Source of the DNA: Actinoplanes missouriensis 431
GTDB lineage: Bacteria > Actinomycetota > Actinomycetes > Mycobacteriales > Micromonosporaceae
Reading direction: 5' to 3'
Length of the DNA stretch: 64,000 nt
Assembly (NCBI RefSeq): GCF_000284295.1
Contig: NC_017093.1
Coordinates: forward strand, 3,596,001-3,660,000
The first letter of the stretch is position 1, and every line of letters begins with the position of its first letter. The position numbers were made by a program, and so were the translations under genes. The notes under the pieces are model-generated. The model had not been told where the DNA came from and made no database searches. It saw only the letters and a list, made by a program, of their open reading frames with translations. This document shows, piece after piece, positions 49,024-57,735 of this stretch.

Positions 49024-49431
49024 TCACTCGGCGGCGGTGAGCAGGGCCTCCAGGGGCGCCAGCGGCACGACGTCCGCCGCCTTCGCCGCCATCGCCGGGT
49101 CGACCGTGACCAGCGCGTCCGCCTGCAGCCGGGTCACCGCGAGGTACTCCGCGTCGCGCAGGCTGCCCCACCCCCGGCTCCGGGCGATCTTCCACGCCGT
49201 GGCCCGGGACACCCGGTCGCCGAGGAGCCGCATCTTCAGCTCGGTGATCCGGTCGTGCGCCGCCAGCGACTCCCGCTCGGTGCGCGTGCCCCGGCGGACC
49301 TCGCACAGCAGCAGTTCCAGCGCCTCGGTGCGGATCATGTTGGGCGCGACCAGCTGGTGACCCGCCCCGACCGTGAGGGCGTTGTCGACGAGGTGCAGGA
49401 GCGTGGGCGCGTCGATCACGTAACGGGCCAT
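49024..49431 (-). CDS. PIN-domain protein
   Basis: 135 aa. The four acidic residues of the PIN nuclease fold are visible: Asp in Y-V-I-D-A, Glu in I-R-T-E-A-L, Asp in L-R-D-A-E-Y and Asp in T-V-D-P-A. VapC-type toxins cut RNA with this fold, but no VapB-like antitoxin gene is adjacent: the next gene upstream on this strand is a response regulator 4 bp away. It may be an orphan toxin or a housekeeping nuclease. Confidence 0.8.
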   Translation of the reverse strand: MARYVIDAPTLLHLVDNALTVGAGHQLVAPNMIRTEALELLLCEVRRGTRTERESLAAHDRITELKMRLLGDRVSRATAWKIARSRGWGSLRDAEYLAVTRLQADALVTVDPAMAAKAADVVPLAPLEALLTAAE

Positions 49432-49435
49432 CGCG

Positions 49436-50107
49436 TCAGGCCAACCCGCGGGGACTGACCAGGCCCGATTCGTACGCGGTGATCACCAGCTGGGCCCGGT
49501 CGCGGGCGCCGAGCTTGCTCAGCAGCCGTCCGATGTGGGTCTTCACGGTGCCCACGCCCAGGTACAGGTGCTCGGCGATCTCGGTGTTGGACAGTCCCTT
49601 GGCGATCAGCTCCAGCACCTCGCGCTCCCGGTCGGTGATCGCGTCCAGCCCCACCGGAGGACCCGCGGGTGACCCGCCGCCCGGGCCGGTGAAGGCGGCG
49701 ATCAACCGGCGGGTCACCCGGGGCGCCAGCAGGGCCTCCCCGGCGGCGACCAGCCGGATGCCGTTCAGCAGCTCGGCCGCCGTGGCGTCCTTGACCAGGA
49801 ACCCGCTGGCGCCCGCCCGCAGCGCCGCGTAGACGTACTCGTCCAGGTCGAACGTGGTCAGCATGAGCACCCGCACCGACTCCAGCTCCGCGCAGATCCG
49901 CCGGGTCGCCTCGATGCCGTCCATCTCCGGCATCCGGACGTCCATCAGCACCACGTCCGGCCGGTGCTCGCCGGCCAGGCGGACCGCCTCGGCGCCGGTG
50001 CCGGCCTCGCCGACCGTGGTGAAACCGGGCGACGCGTCGAGCAGCGCCCGGAAACTCTCCCGCATCAGGGCGTGGTCGTCGGCGAGCAGGACGGAGACGT
50101 CACTCAT
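49436..50107 (-). CDS. NarL/LuxR-type response regulator
   Basis: 223 aa. Receiver: V-L-L-A-D-D-H-A-L-M-R-E, phospho-acceptor Asp in V-V-L-M-D-V-R-M-P-E-M-D-G, Thr in L-T-T-F-D and Lys in L-V-K-D-A. The LuxR HTH is I-T-D-R-E-R-E-V-L-E-L-I-A-K-G-L-S-N-T-E-I-A. It is coupled to the kinase gene by an ATGA overlap and probably controls the ABC exporter genes that lie divergently next to the pair. Confidence 0.95.
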   Translation of the reverse strand: MSDVSVLLADDHALMRESFRALLDASPGFTTVGEAGTGAEAVRLAGEHRPDVVLMDVRMPEMDGIEATRRICAELESVRVLMLTTFDLDEYVYAALRAGASGFLVKDATAAELLNGIRLVAAGEALLAPRVTRRLIAAFTGPGGGSPAGPPVGLDAITDREREVLELIAKGLSNTEIAEHLYLGVGTVKTHIGRLLSKLGARDRAQLVITAYESGLVSPRGLA

Positions 50108-51282
50108 GCGGCCTCTTCGGTCGTGGCGTACGGGATCTCGGCCGCCACCCGGAAACCGCCCTCCGGCCGGGGTCCGGTGGACAGCCTGCCGCCGTACATG
50201 CTCACACGCTCGCGCATCCCGATCAGCCCCTGCCCGCCCGGCCGGCCCGGTGAACGGCGGCCCCGGCCGTCGTCGCAGACCTCGATCCGCACCCGGCCGC
50301 CGTCCACCCGCACGCAGACCCGGCACCGGGCCGCGTCCGCGTGCTTCATCACGTTGGTCAGCGACTCCTGCACGATCCGGTAGACCGTGACGTCGACCGC
50401 CACCGGCAGCTCGGCCGCGCTGTCGACGTCGAGCTCGATCCGCGGGCCGGCGGTCCCCAGGCCGGCGACCAGGTCGGGCAGCTGGGCGATGCCCGGCGAC
50501 GGCGCCAGCTCGGCGGGGTCGTCGTCGGCGCGCAGCACGTCGAGCAGCCGCCGGATCTCGGTGAGCGCCGACCGGCTGGTCTTCTCGATGGTCAGCAGCG
50601 CGGCCCGGCTCTCGTCCGGCCGCTGCTCGGCGATGTGGTTCGCCACGGTGGCCTTCACCGCGATCAGGCTCAAACTGTGGCCGACGATGTCGTGCAGCTC
50701 GCGGGCGATCCGCAGCCGCTCCTCGGCGACCGCGTCGCGGGCCAGCCGCCCGGCCGCCTCGGCCTGCAGCGACCGCCGCCACCGGATCAGCCGCCCGGCG
50801 GTCCACGCCGCGAGCAGCAGGACCACGGTGACGGCCAGCTCGACCTGCCACCACAGCGCCACCTCGCTGGCGGCGGCGTCGGCCGAGGTGACGCCGGTGC
50901 GGGTGTAGAGCCACGGGATGGTGACGGCCGGCGCGGTCAGGGCGCCGGCCAGCGCGATCAGGGAGGTGACCCGTCCGGCGGCGGTGGCCGCCGTGTAGAG
51001 GGCGAGCACCACCGGGAACCAGGACACCGCGATGATGCCGAGACCGATCACGCCGGTCGCGGTCGCGACCGCGGCAGCCGTCGTCACCACGGCCAGCACC
51101 GGTAGCGGCCGGTGGCGGCGCACCGCGATCGGCAGCCCGGTCGCGGCGGCGGCCAGCCAGACGACTCCCACCGGTCCGGTGAACGCGGGGCCGGGCGGGT
51201 CGAGGGTGGCGTAGGCGGCGAGACAGGTCAGGAACGCAGCGGCAGCAGCGTCGAGCAACATCGATCCGCGGGGCCTTGTCAC
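50104..51282 (-). CDS. NarL-family sensor histidine kinase
   Basis: 392 aa. Five to six membrane segments in residues 8-160, then HisKA_3 with the phospho-His in E-R-L-R-I-A-R-E-L-H-D-I-V-G-H-S-L-S-L, and HATPase_c with Q-E-S-L-T-N-V-M-K-H-A (N box) and G-R-P-G-G-Q-G-L-I-G-M-R-E-R. This compact type is common next to ABC-2 exporters. The GTG start at 51282 is used; ATG 51261 is an alternative. Confidence 0.94.
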   Translation of the reverse strand: MTRPRGSMLLDAAAAAFLTCLAAYATLDPPGPAFTGPVGVVWLAAAATGLPIAVRRHRPLPVLAVVTTAAAVATATGVIGLGIIAVSWFPVVLALYTAATAAGRVTSLIALAGALTAPAVTIPWLYTRTGVTSADAAASEVALWWQVELAVTVVLLLAAWTAGRLIRWRRSLQAEAAGRLARDAVAEERLRIARELHDIVGHSLSLIAVKATVANHIAEQRPDESRAALLTIEKTSRSALTEIRRLLDVLRADDDPAELAPSPGIAQLPDLVAGLGTAGPRIELDVDSAAELPVAVDVTVYRIVQESLTNVMKHADAARCRVCVRVDGGRVRIEVCDDGRGRRSPGRPGGQGLIGMRERVSMYGGRLSTGPRPEGGFRVAAEIPYATTEEAA

Positions 51283-51384
51283 GGGGCCACCCTACCGAGC
51301 CGTCCGTCCCGGCGCGTCTGACCACGGTCATACCCCCGGGTTCCGACCACGGTCAGACGCGCCGGACCCGGTCCCGCCGACACG

Positions 51385-52314
51385 ATGAGACACATGATCG
51401 AGCTGCGAGAGCTGACCAAACGGTACGGCCCGACACTGGCCGTCGACCGACTGTCCTTCGAGGTCCAGCCGGGTGTGGTGACCGGATTCCTCGGTCCCAA
51501 CGGGGCCGGCAAGTCGACCACCATGCGGATGATGCTGGGCCTGCACCGCCCGACGTCGGGGGAGGCCCTGATCGGCGGACGGCCCTACGACCGGATCCGC
51601 CGTCCGCTGCACCACGTCGGCGCGGTGCTCGACGCCGACGCTGCCCATCCCGGGCGCACCGCGTTCACCCATCTCGCCTGCCTGGCCCGGAGCAACGGCA
51701 TTGCGAGGGTACGGGTGACCGAGGCCCTCGACCGTGTCGGGCTCACCAGCGTGGCGCACAAGCGGGTCGGGGGGTTCTCGCTCGGCATGAAGCAGCGGCT
51801 CGGCATCGCCGGCGCCCTGCTCGGCGACCCGGCGGTGATCGTGCTGGACGAGCCGGTGAACGGCCTGGACGCGGCCGGCATCCGGTGGATCCGCTCCACG
51901 CTGCGCGCGCTCGCCGCCGAGGGCCGCACGGTGCTGCTCTCCAGCCACCTGATGAGCGAGATGGCGCTCACCGTCGACCGCGTCCTGATCATCGGCAAGG
52001 GCCGGCTGATCGAGGACACGTCGGTCGCCGAGATGCGGGCGAGGTTCGAGCGGGACGTGCTGGTGCGGACCCCGCGGACGGACGAACTCGTCCCGCTCCT
52101 GCGCGGGATGGGAGCCGCGGTCACCCGTACCGATGAAGGTGATCTTGTTGCGGTGGGTGTGGACGCCGCGGCCATCGGGGACGCCGCCGCGGCCGCCGCG
52201 ATCCCGATCCACGGGCTGACGCCGCGCAGCGCGACGCTCGAGGACGTCTACCTGCAGATGACCGACGAGGCCGTGGAGTACCGGGCCGCCACCATGGAGA
52301 AGGAGCTCGTCTGA
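51385..52314 (+). CDS. ABC transporter ATP-binding protein
   Basis: 309 aa. Walker A G-P-N-G-A-G-K-S-T-T-M, ABC signature F-S-L-G-M-K-Q-R-L-G, Walker B V-I-V-L-D-E-P-V-N-G-L-D and the H-loop S-S-H-L-M-S-E-M. It belongs to the CcmA/DrrA-like group that powers drug or lantibiotic-type exporters. A second ATG at 51394 fits the usual family start. It overlaps the permease gene by 1 nt. The divergent two-component pair 100 bp away suggests induction by the exported compound. Confidence 0.95.
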   Translation: MRHMIELRELTKRYGPTLAVDRLSFEVQPGVVTGFLGPNGAGKSTTMRMMLGLHRPTSGEALIGGRPYDRIRRPLHHVGAVLDADAAHPGRTAFTHLACLARSNGIARVRVTEALDRVGLTSVAHKRVGGFSLGMKQRLGIAGALLGDPAVIVLDEPVNGLDAAGIRWIRSTLRALAAEGRTVLLSSHLMSEMALTVDRVLIIGKGRLIEDTSVAEMRARFERDVLVRTPRTDELVPLLRGMGAAVTRTDEGDLVAVGVDAAAIGDAAAAAAIPIHGLTPRSATLEDVYLQMTDEAVEYRAATMEKELV

Positions 52315-53114
52315 TGACCGCCGTGCAGGTTCACTCCGGAACGTTCCGCGACGCCGTCGCCGCCGAGATCATGAAGGTCCGCACCCTGCGGTCCACCTGG
52401 GCCTTCCTGGCCGGTGGGGTGCTCGCCACGACGCTCGGCGCGATGATCCTGCTCCTCATGGTCCAGTCGTACGACGCGGACAGCCCGGCGGACCGGGCCA
52501 ACTACGAGACGGCCGACCCGACCGTGGTGACCATGCCGTTCGTGATGTTCTTCGTCGGCGCGATCGGCGCGATGCTGATCACCAGCGAGTACACCACCCG
52601 CACGCTCGGGCCGTCCCTGCTGGCCGTGCCGCAGCGCGGGGTCCTGTTCGGCGCCAAGGCCGCGGTGGCGGGCCTGATCGGTTTCGGCGGCGGGGCGTTC
52701 TTCGCGCTGGCCGCCTTCGCCGTCGCCCGGCTCACGCTCGGCGACCGGCCGGCGCCCTTCAACCCGTGGCCGCAGTGGACGGACGCCGTCCCGACGGTCC
52801 TCTGCGCGACGGTCGTCGCCGGGGTCACCTGCCTGGTGGCGCTCGGCCTGGGCGCCCTGACCCGGTCGACCGCCGCCGCGCTCACCACGCTGGGCGGGCT
52901 GGTGCTGGTCGCGCCGATCTTCGCGCACTTCCTGCCGGTGGTCTGGCAGCTGCGCCTCGCCTCGGTCCTGCTGCCCAACCTCACCCCGCAGCTGGCCGGC
53001 AGCGACCACCCCTACCTGCTGTCCCAGGGCGGCGCGGTGGCGGTGACCGCCGGCTATCTGGTGCTGGCGCTGGGCGCGGGCGCCCTCGCCTTCCGCCGCC
53101 GCGACGCGGCATGA
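52314..53114 (+). CDS. ABC-2-type permease
   Basis: 266 aa with six membrane segments (about residues 25-50, 72-95, 115-140, 155-180, 190-212, 238-258). It begins A-V-A-A-E-I-M-K-V-R-T-L-R-S-T-W, the common start of ABC-2 permeases next to DrrA-like ATPases. It forms the membrane part of the exporter with the preceding ATPase. The substrate cannot be told from sequence. Confidence 0.92.
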   Translation: MTAVQVHSGTFRDAVAAEIMKVRTLRSTWAFLAGGVLATTLGAMILLLMVQSYDADSPADRANYETADPTVVTMPFVMFFVGAIGAMLITSEYTTRTLGPSLLAVPQRGVLFGAKAAVAGLIGFGGGAFFALAAFAVARLTLGDRPAPFNPWPQWTDAVPTVLCATVVAGVTCLVALGLGALTRSTAAALTTLGGLVLVAPIFAHFLPVVWQLRLASVLLPNLTPQLAGSDHPYLLSQGGAVAVTAGYLVLALGAGALAFRRRDAA

Positions 53115-53131
53115 CGTTAACCTCTGTGTAA

Positions 53132-53146
53132 TTGCACGCGGTGCAA
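53132..53146. promoter_or_regulatory. TetR operator before the tetR-mmpL unit
   Basis: TTGCAC-GCG-GTGCAA, a perfect palindrome, partly overlapping a second one (GTGCA-ACGA-TGCAC, 53141-53154). It lies 22 bp before the TetR start; TAGTCT (53156-53161) is 6 nt before the GTG. Confidence 0.7.
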
Positions 53147-53167
53147 CGATGCACTTAGTCTACCCTT

Positions 53168-53803
53168 GTGACCGTGAATGCCGAGCATGCCGATCGCCGG
53201 GCCGCGCTCAAGGCCCGGCACCGGCGGGCGATCCTCGACGCGGCCAAAGAGCTGATCACCGAGGGTTCGTCGGCGCGGTTCAGTGTCGACCAGCTGGCCG
53301 AGCGGGCGGACGTCTCCCGGCGGACGATCTTCAACCACTTCGCGTCGATCGACGACGTGGTCACCACGGTGTGTAGTGAAGTGCTCGGCGTGGTGATCGA
53401 GCGGTTCCGTCAGGTGGTGACCGCGGGCCAGGCCGGCCCGGGGACCCGCGCCGAGGCGTTCGCGACTCTCACCGAGGCGCTGCGGGCCACCGACGTGCCC
53501 GGACTCATCGCGTTCCTGTGGCGGGCCCTCGGCGGGTTCGACAAAGAGGACCCCCGGCCACGGCAGATCTTCCAGGCGACCTTCTCGCGGACCACCACGG
53601 AATTGGCGCGCGAGTTGGCCGTACGGAATGAGGGTCTTGATCCTCTGGAAGCGGAACTGCTGGTGAGCGCCCTGATGCACGGCACCGAGGTGATCGCGGA
53701 GCACTGGCTGTCGATCACCGGCGCGGCCACCGACGAGTCTGCCCTGGCGCTGTGGCGGGACTTGCTCGACCGGCTGATCCTGAGCGTCAAAACCGGCTAC
53801 TGA
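53168..53803 (+). CDS. TetR-family regulator of an MMPL exporter
   Basis: 211 aa. HTH at residues 15-60 (R-R-A-I-L-D-A-A-K-E-L-I-T, F-S-V-D-Q-L-A-E-R-A-D-V-S-R-R-T-I-F-N-H-F), then an all-helical ligand domain. It is 8 bp upstream of the MMPL transporter gene and in the same operon. A palindromic operator overlaps its promoter, so repression of itself and the transporter is likely. GTG 53168 is chosen because of the TAGTCT hexamer 6 nt upstream. Confidence 0.92.
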   Translation: MTVNAEHADRRAALKARHRRAILDAAKELITEGSSARFSVDQLAERADVSRRTIFNHFASIDDVVTTVCSEVLGVVIERFRQVVTAGQAGPGTRAEAFATLTEALRATDVPGLIAFLWRALGGFDKEDPRPRQIFQATFSRTTTELARELAVRNEGLDPLEAELLVSALMHGTEVIAEHWLSITGAATDESALALWRDLLDRLILSVKTGY

Positions 53804-53811
53804 GGGAAGAC

Positions 53812-56205
53812 ATGGCTGAATTGCTGTATCGCATCGGGCGTTTCAGCGCCCGGCGCGCCTGGGCCGTCCTGATCACCTGGATGGTGGTCCTGGGGCTGTC
53901 CGTCACCGCATACCTCACCCTCGGCGGCACGCTGTCGTCGCAGGTGACCATCCCGGGAACGGCGACGGCGAAGGTCACCGACCAGCTCGCCGAGCGGTTC
54001 CCGAGCGCCAGCGGCGGCAGCGGGACGATCGTGTTCCACACCGCCGACGGGTCGGTGTTCACCACCGAGCAGCAGACCGCGATCGGCGCGCTGCTCAAGA
54101 GCACCGGCGAGCGGGACGGCGTGGCGGCGGCCACCGACCCGTTCACCACCCAGCAGCAGCTCACCGAGCAGGCCCAGCAGGTGCAGGGCGGTCAGCAGCA
54201 GCTGACCGCCGGCCGGGAGAAGCTGGACCAGGCCGAGACCGCGATCGCGGCGCTGCCCGAGGCTCAGCGGGAGGCGCAGAAGCAGCAGCTCGACGCGCAG
54301 CGCGCCGAACTGGACGCGCAGGCCGCCGAGCTCGACGTCGCGCAGAAGCTGCTCGACATGTCGTCGAAGATCCGGATGGTGTCCGAGGACGGCACCACCG
54401 CCGTCGCCTCGGTCGTCTTCGACGAGGCGCAGATGGACGTCACGCCGGAGACCAAGGACGCCGTCATCGACCACGTCACGGACGGTGTCCCGGCCGGCGT
54501 CGAGGCCGAGTTCTCCAACGAGATCACCCAGAGCGTGCCGCAGGTCCTCGGCGTCGGCGAGGTGGCCGGCCTGGTCGTCGCCGCGATCACCCTGCTCGTC
54601 ATGCTCGGCGCGCTGATCGCCGCCGCCCTGCCGATCGTCACCGCCCTGGTCGGCGTCGGGGTCGGCGTCACCGCGTCGCTCGCCCTCTCCGGCGCGGTCG
54701 ACATGCTGTCGATCACCCCGGTCCTGGGCGTGATGCTCGGCCTGGCGGTCGGCATCGACTACTGCCTGTTCATCCTGAACCGGCACCGCCGCCAGCTCCT
54801 CGACGGCGTCGAACTGCACGAGTCGATCGCCCTGGCCAACGGCACCTCCGGCAACGCCGTCGTGTTCGCCGGCTCGACGGTGCTCGTCGCGCTGCTCGCG
54901 CTCAACGTCACAGGCATCGGATTCCTCGGCATGATGGGCACGGTCGGCGCGATCTGCGTCGCCGTCGCGGTGATCATCGCGGTCACGCTGACGCCGGCGC
55001 TGCTGGCCCTGCTCGGCACGCGGATCCTCCCGCGTCGCCTGAAAGCCACGATCGGTCAGTCGCACGCCGGCCGGGTGCCCACCGCGCCGATGAGCACCAC
55101 CCGAGCCCTGCTCACCGCCGTCGCCGGCCTGGCCGTGCTGATCGTCCTGGCGATCCCGGCGCTGTCCATGCGGCTCGGCCTGCCGGACGGCTCGTCCGAG
55201 GCCGAGGACTCCACGCAGTACCAGGCCTACATGCTGATCGAGGAGAAGTTCGGCGCCGGCGTGAACGGCCCGCTGCTCGTCGTCGCCGAGCTGCCGTCCG
55301 CGGTCACCGAACCCACCGCTGAGCAGGCTCGCATCGGCGGCGCGATCATGGCGGTCGACAACGTGACAGCGGTCGCCCCGATCGGTCAGTCCAGTGACAA
55401 GAAGCTGATCGCCTTCCAGGTGATCCCGGCCGAGGGTCCGAACAGCGAGAGCACCGCGCAGCTCGTCCGCGACCTGCGTGAACTGTCAGTACCCGGCGCC
55501 GCTCTCGGCGTGGCAGGCAGCGCCAGCGGCAACATCGACATCTCCGAGCAGCTCTCCGACGTGCTGCCGCTCTACCTCGGCGTGGTGATCGGCCTGTCGC
55601 TGATCATCCTGATCCTGGTGTTCCGCTCGATCCTGGTGCCGCTCACCGCGACCCTCGGGTTCGTGCTGTCGCTGTTCGCCACGTTCGGCGGCATCACCGC
55701 GATCTTCCAGTGGGGCTGGCTCGGCGCGGTCTTCGGCGTGCACGATCCGGGGCCGGTGCTCAGCTTCCTGCCGACCATCCTGATCGGCATCCTGTTCGGC
55801 CTCGCCATGGACTACCAGCTGTTCCTGGTATCCGGCATGCGTGAGGCGTACGCACACGGCGCGCCCGCCCGGCTCGCCGTCCGGCAGGGCCTGCACGCCG
55901 GCCGTACGGTGGTCACCGCCGCCGCGATCATCATGATCTCGGTCTTCGGCGGGTTCATCTTCAGCCACACCACGATGATCAGGTCGCTCGGCTTCGGCTT
56001 GGCGTTCGGCGTGCTGGCCGACGCGTTCCTGGTGCGGATGCTGCTCATCCCGGCCGTGATGCACCTGCTCGGGAGGTCGGCGTGGTGGCTGCCGCGCTGG
56101 CTGGACCGGATTCTGCCGAACGTGGACGTGGAGGGGGCGGCGCTGGAGCGCAGTCACCCGGTGACGCATGCGCCGGTGGAGAAGGAGCCGGTCAGCACGA
56201 GTTGA
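53812..56205 (+). CDS. MMPL/RND-family transporter
   Basis: 797 aa with 12 membrane segments in two halves of one plus five. The half-repeats carry G-I-D-Y-C-L-F-I-L-N-R-H-R-R and A-M-D-Y-Q-L-F-L-V-S-G-M-R-E, the Asp-Tyr pairs of the proton relay. The first extracytoplasmic loop contains an unusual Gln/Ala/Glu-rich coiled coil (about residues 120-185, Q-Q-Q-L-T-E-Q-A-Q-Q and K-Q-Q-L-D-A-Q-R-A-E). It exports lipids or drugs using proton force. ATG 53812 follows a GGGAAGA ribosome site. The stop is the first unit of an 18-bp repeat. Confidence 0.94.
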   Translation: MAELLYRIGRFSARRAWAVLITWMVVLGLSVTAYLTLGGTLSSQVTIPGTATAKVTDQLAERFPSASGGSGTIVFHTADGSVFTTEQQTAIGALLKSTGERDGVAAATDPFTTQQQLTEQAQQVQGGQQQLTAGREKLDQAETAIAALPEAQREAQKQQLDAQRAELDAQAAELDVAQKLLDMSSKIRMVSEDGTTAVASVVFDEAQMDVTPETKDAVIDHVTDGVPAGVEAEFSNEITQSVPQVLGVGEVAGLVVAAITLLVMLGALIAAALPIVTALVGVGVGVTASLALSGAVDMLSITPVLGVMLGLAVGIDYCLFILNRHRRQLLDGVELHESIALANGTSGNAVVFAGSTVLVALLALNVTGIGFLGMMGTVGAICVAVAVIIAVTLTPALLALLGTRILPRRLKATIGQSHAGRVPTAPMSTTRALLTAVAGLAVLIVLAIPALSMRLGLPDGSSEAEDSTQYQAYMLIEEKFGAGVNGPLLVVAELPSAVTEPTAEQARIGGAIMAVDNVTAVAPIGQSSDKKLIAFQVIPAEGPNSESTAQLVRDLRELSVPGAALGVAGSASGNIDISEQLSDVLPLYLGVVIGLSLIILILVFRSILVPLTATLGFVLSLFATFGGITAIFQWGWLGAVFGVHDPGPVLSFLPTILIGILFGLAMDYQLFLVSGMREAYAHGAPARLAVRQGLHAGRTVVTAAAIIMISVFGGFIFSHTTMIRSLGFGLAFGVLADAFLVRMLLIPAVMHLLGRSAWWLPRWLDRILPNVDVEGAALERSHPVTHAPVEKEPVSTS

Positions 56206-56275
56206 CCTGTCGGCATGAGTTGACCTGTCGGCATGAGTTGACCGGTCAGCATGAGTTGAGTTGAGTTGATTTCGA
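56199..56275 (+). repeat. 18-bp tandem repeat with in-frame stop codons
   Basis: GAGTTGACCTGTCGGCAT at 56199 and 56217, a diverged copy at 56235, then GAGTT-rich sequence. TGA recurs at 56203 (the transporter stop), 56221, 56239 and 56257, all in frame. Confidence 0.85.
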
Positions 56276-56286
56276 GTTGATGGAGG

Positions 56287-56314
56287 CCGGCGGTCCTATT
56301 GACAGGACCGCCGG
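56287..56314. terminator. Strong hairpin between convergent genes
   Basis: CCGGCGGTCCT (56287-56297), loop ATTGAC, AGGACCGCCGG (56304-56314): a perfect 11-bp stem abutting the stop codon of the convergent membrane protein gene. Confidence 0.8.
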
Positions 56315-56668
56315 TCACATTGCTGCATTCAACACGAAGATGAGCACAATCAATATGACAGTCAACACGACGCTCGTGATCGCGGCGAGCGTGCCGGCCG
56401 CGACCGGCGAGTGCAGCCGACGGGACAGCGGCACGGCGGTCACCAGCGAGACCAGCATCGACGCGACCAGAAACACGACGACGAGCAGGAAGATCAGCTC
56501 AGCCGACTCCTTCGCGGTGAAGCACCAGCCGCCAAAGTCGTCACAGGACGAGTCCTCGCGCGGCACCCACTTGTAGAACAGCGCCACCGTGAACGCGGCG
56601 AGGTGCCAGCCGAGCGAGGTCAGCGCGGCCCAGCGGTAGCGCTGGTCCGGTTGCACGTTCGCATTCAT
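56315..56668 (-). CDS. Small integral membrane protein
   Basis: 117 aa with three helices (about residues 18-38, 55-80 and 88-114) and a Cys pair in the first extracytoplasmic loop (S-S-C-D-D-F-G-G-W-C-F). No family recognised. The start M-N-A-N-V-Q-P-D-Q at 56668 gives a short polar N-terminus; an earlier start at 56695 is possible. Confidence 0.65.
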   Translation of the reverse strand: MNANVQPDQRYRWAALTSLGWHLAAFTVALFYKWVPREDSSCDDFGGWCFTAKESAELIFLLVVVFLVASMLVSLVTAVPLSRRLHSPVAAGTLAAITSVVLTVILIVLIFVLNAAM

Positions 56669-56772
56669 CGATGAAAGTCTGCGCCAGCCTGTCAAACCAT
56701 TTCCGGAGTACGGGGGTCAGAGCCGCTCCGCAAACGCACGTCAACAGCAACCCATGACCCGTCGAGGAGCCA

Positions 56773-56994
56773 GTGCCAAAGCATCGTCGTGCCCCAGTCT
56801 CGTCGCGCATGGTCCGGGGCAAGCGGAACGTGATCAGCGCGGCCGACGGGTCCCGGGTCCGCCCGAACGCCGGCTCAACTCAGCACGCCGCCACATCAGC
56901 CACACCCGTCACGGGTGCAGCCACATCGGCGGCGGGTGTAGCAGCAAACGCGATACACACCGCAGGCCCCTGGGCGCTCGAGTCCCGGCAATAG
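56773..56994 (+). CDS. Possible small basic protein
   Basis: 73 aa from a GTG preceded by GAGGAGC. The first half (P-K-H-R-R-A-P-V-S-S-R-M-V-R-G-K-R-N-V) is basic with good codon bias; the second half is Ala/Thr-rich and low complexity with weaker bias. No domain recognised. The stop TAG lies in the first unit of a 16-bp repeat. It may be a real small protein or chance. Confidence 0.35.
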   Translation: MPKHRRAPVSSRMVRGKRNVISAADGSRVRPNAGSTQHAATSATPVTGAATSAAGVAANAIHTAGPWALESRQ

Positions 56995-57020
56995 CGGCCG
57001 GTAGCAATAGCGGCCGGTAG
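56989..57020 (+). repeat. 16-bp tandem repeat (2 copies)
   Basis: CAATAGCGGCCGGTAG occurs twice exactly (56989-57004, 57005-57020), just before the TAGGGT hexamer of the acetyltransferase gene. Confidence 0.85.
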
Positions 57021-57034
57021 GTAGGGTGGCGTCG

Positions 57035-57460
57035 GTGAAAGAGCTGACCTTGCGAGCCGCGGGGACATCTGAGGTGGCGGCCGTCCTGGAGTTCTGGCAA
57101 GGGGCGGCCGAGAACGACAGCCGGCCGGCGGATTCAGCGACCGCGGTCGCGGCATTGGTTGCGCGCGACCCGGAGGCATTGATTCTTGCCCTTGACGACG
57201 GTGAGATCGTCGGAACGATCATCGCTGGCTGGGATGGATGGCGTTGCCATCTCTACCGGCTCGCGGTGGCGCCACACCGTCGGCGATCCGGAATCGGGGC
57301 GCGGCTGATCGCCGCGGCGGAGGAGCGCTTCCGGGATCTCGGGGGATCCCGCGCGGACGCCATGGTGCTCGATGCGAATGAGCGCGCTCACGGCATCTGG
57401 GACGCGCACGGTTACGCTCGGCAAAACGAATGGTCCCGCTGGGTGAAGTCGATTATCTGA
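57035..57460 (+). CDS. GNAT-family N-acetyltransferase
   Basis: 141 aa. The acetyl-CoA loop is L-A-V-A-P-H-R-R-R-S-G-I-G-A-R-L-I (residues 80-96), preceded by the I-V-G-T-I-I-A-G-W-D-G strand and followed by D-A-H-G-Y near the C-terminus. It transfers acetyl to an amine; substrate unknown. GTG 57035 is chosen because TAGGGT lies 7 nt upstream; GTG 57026 is the alternative. Codon use is slightly less GC-biased than in its neighbours. Confidence 0.88.
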   Translation: MKELTLRAAGTSEVAAVLEFWQGAAENDSRPADSATAVAALVARDPEALILALDDGEIVGTIIAGWDGWRCHLYRLAVAPHRRRSGIGARLIAAAEERFRDLGGSRADAMVLDANERAHGIWDAHGYARQNEWSRWVKSII

Positions 57461-57581
57461 GGGCCGCACGAAGAAGGCTGGCGTGGATACCAGCCCGTTA
57501 GCCGCGTAAGGCCAGTTCACGGATCTGCCAGATCAAGCGCGCTACTCCGGAGGAAGCACTGATCTGCCGCGATCCGGAACT

Positions 57582-57656
57582 GTTGATCGTCCAGCGTCAC
57601 GAAATCGCTGTTACAACGCCATGATTACCGCGATTTCGCGACGCCCGACGATCAAC
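57582..57656. repeat. Hairpin (MITE/REP-like) element, copy 1
   Basis: 27-bp inverted arms (57582-57608 and 57630-57656, 24 of 27 pair), outer end GTTGATCGTC and inner end CGAAATCGC, with a 21-nt loop containing CATGAT. A second copy lies at 58149-58223. No gene was seen in the rest of 57461-57735. Confidence 0.85.
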
Positions 57657-57735
57657 TTCCTCCGCGAAATATGTGCGTCAGCGGTCTTCGCTCGGTGTGG
57701 TCGGGGATGACGACGGTAACCTGCCGCGTTGACAC

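Noticed and set aside
49024..49431. VapBC toxin-antitoxin pair
   Set aside because: No short antitoxin gene lies upstream or downstream of the PIN gene.
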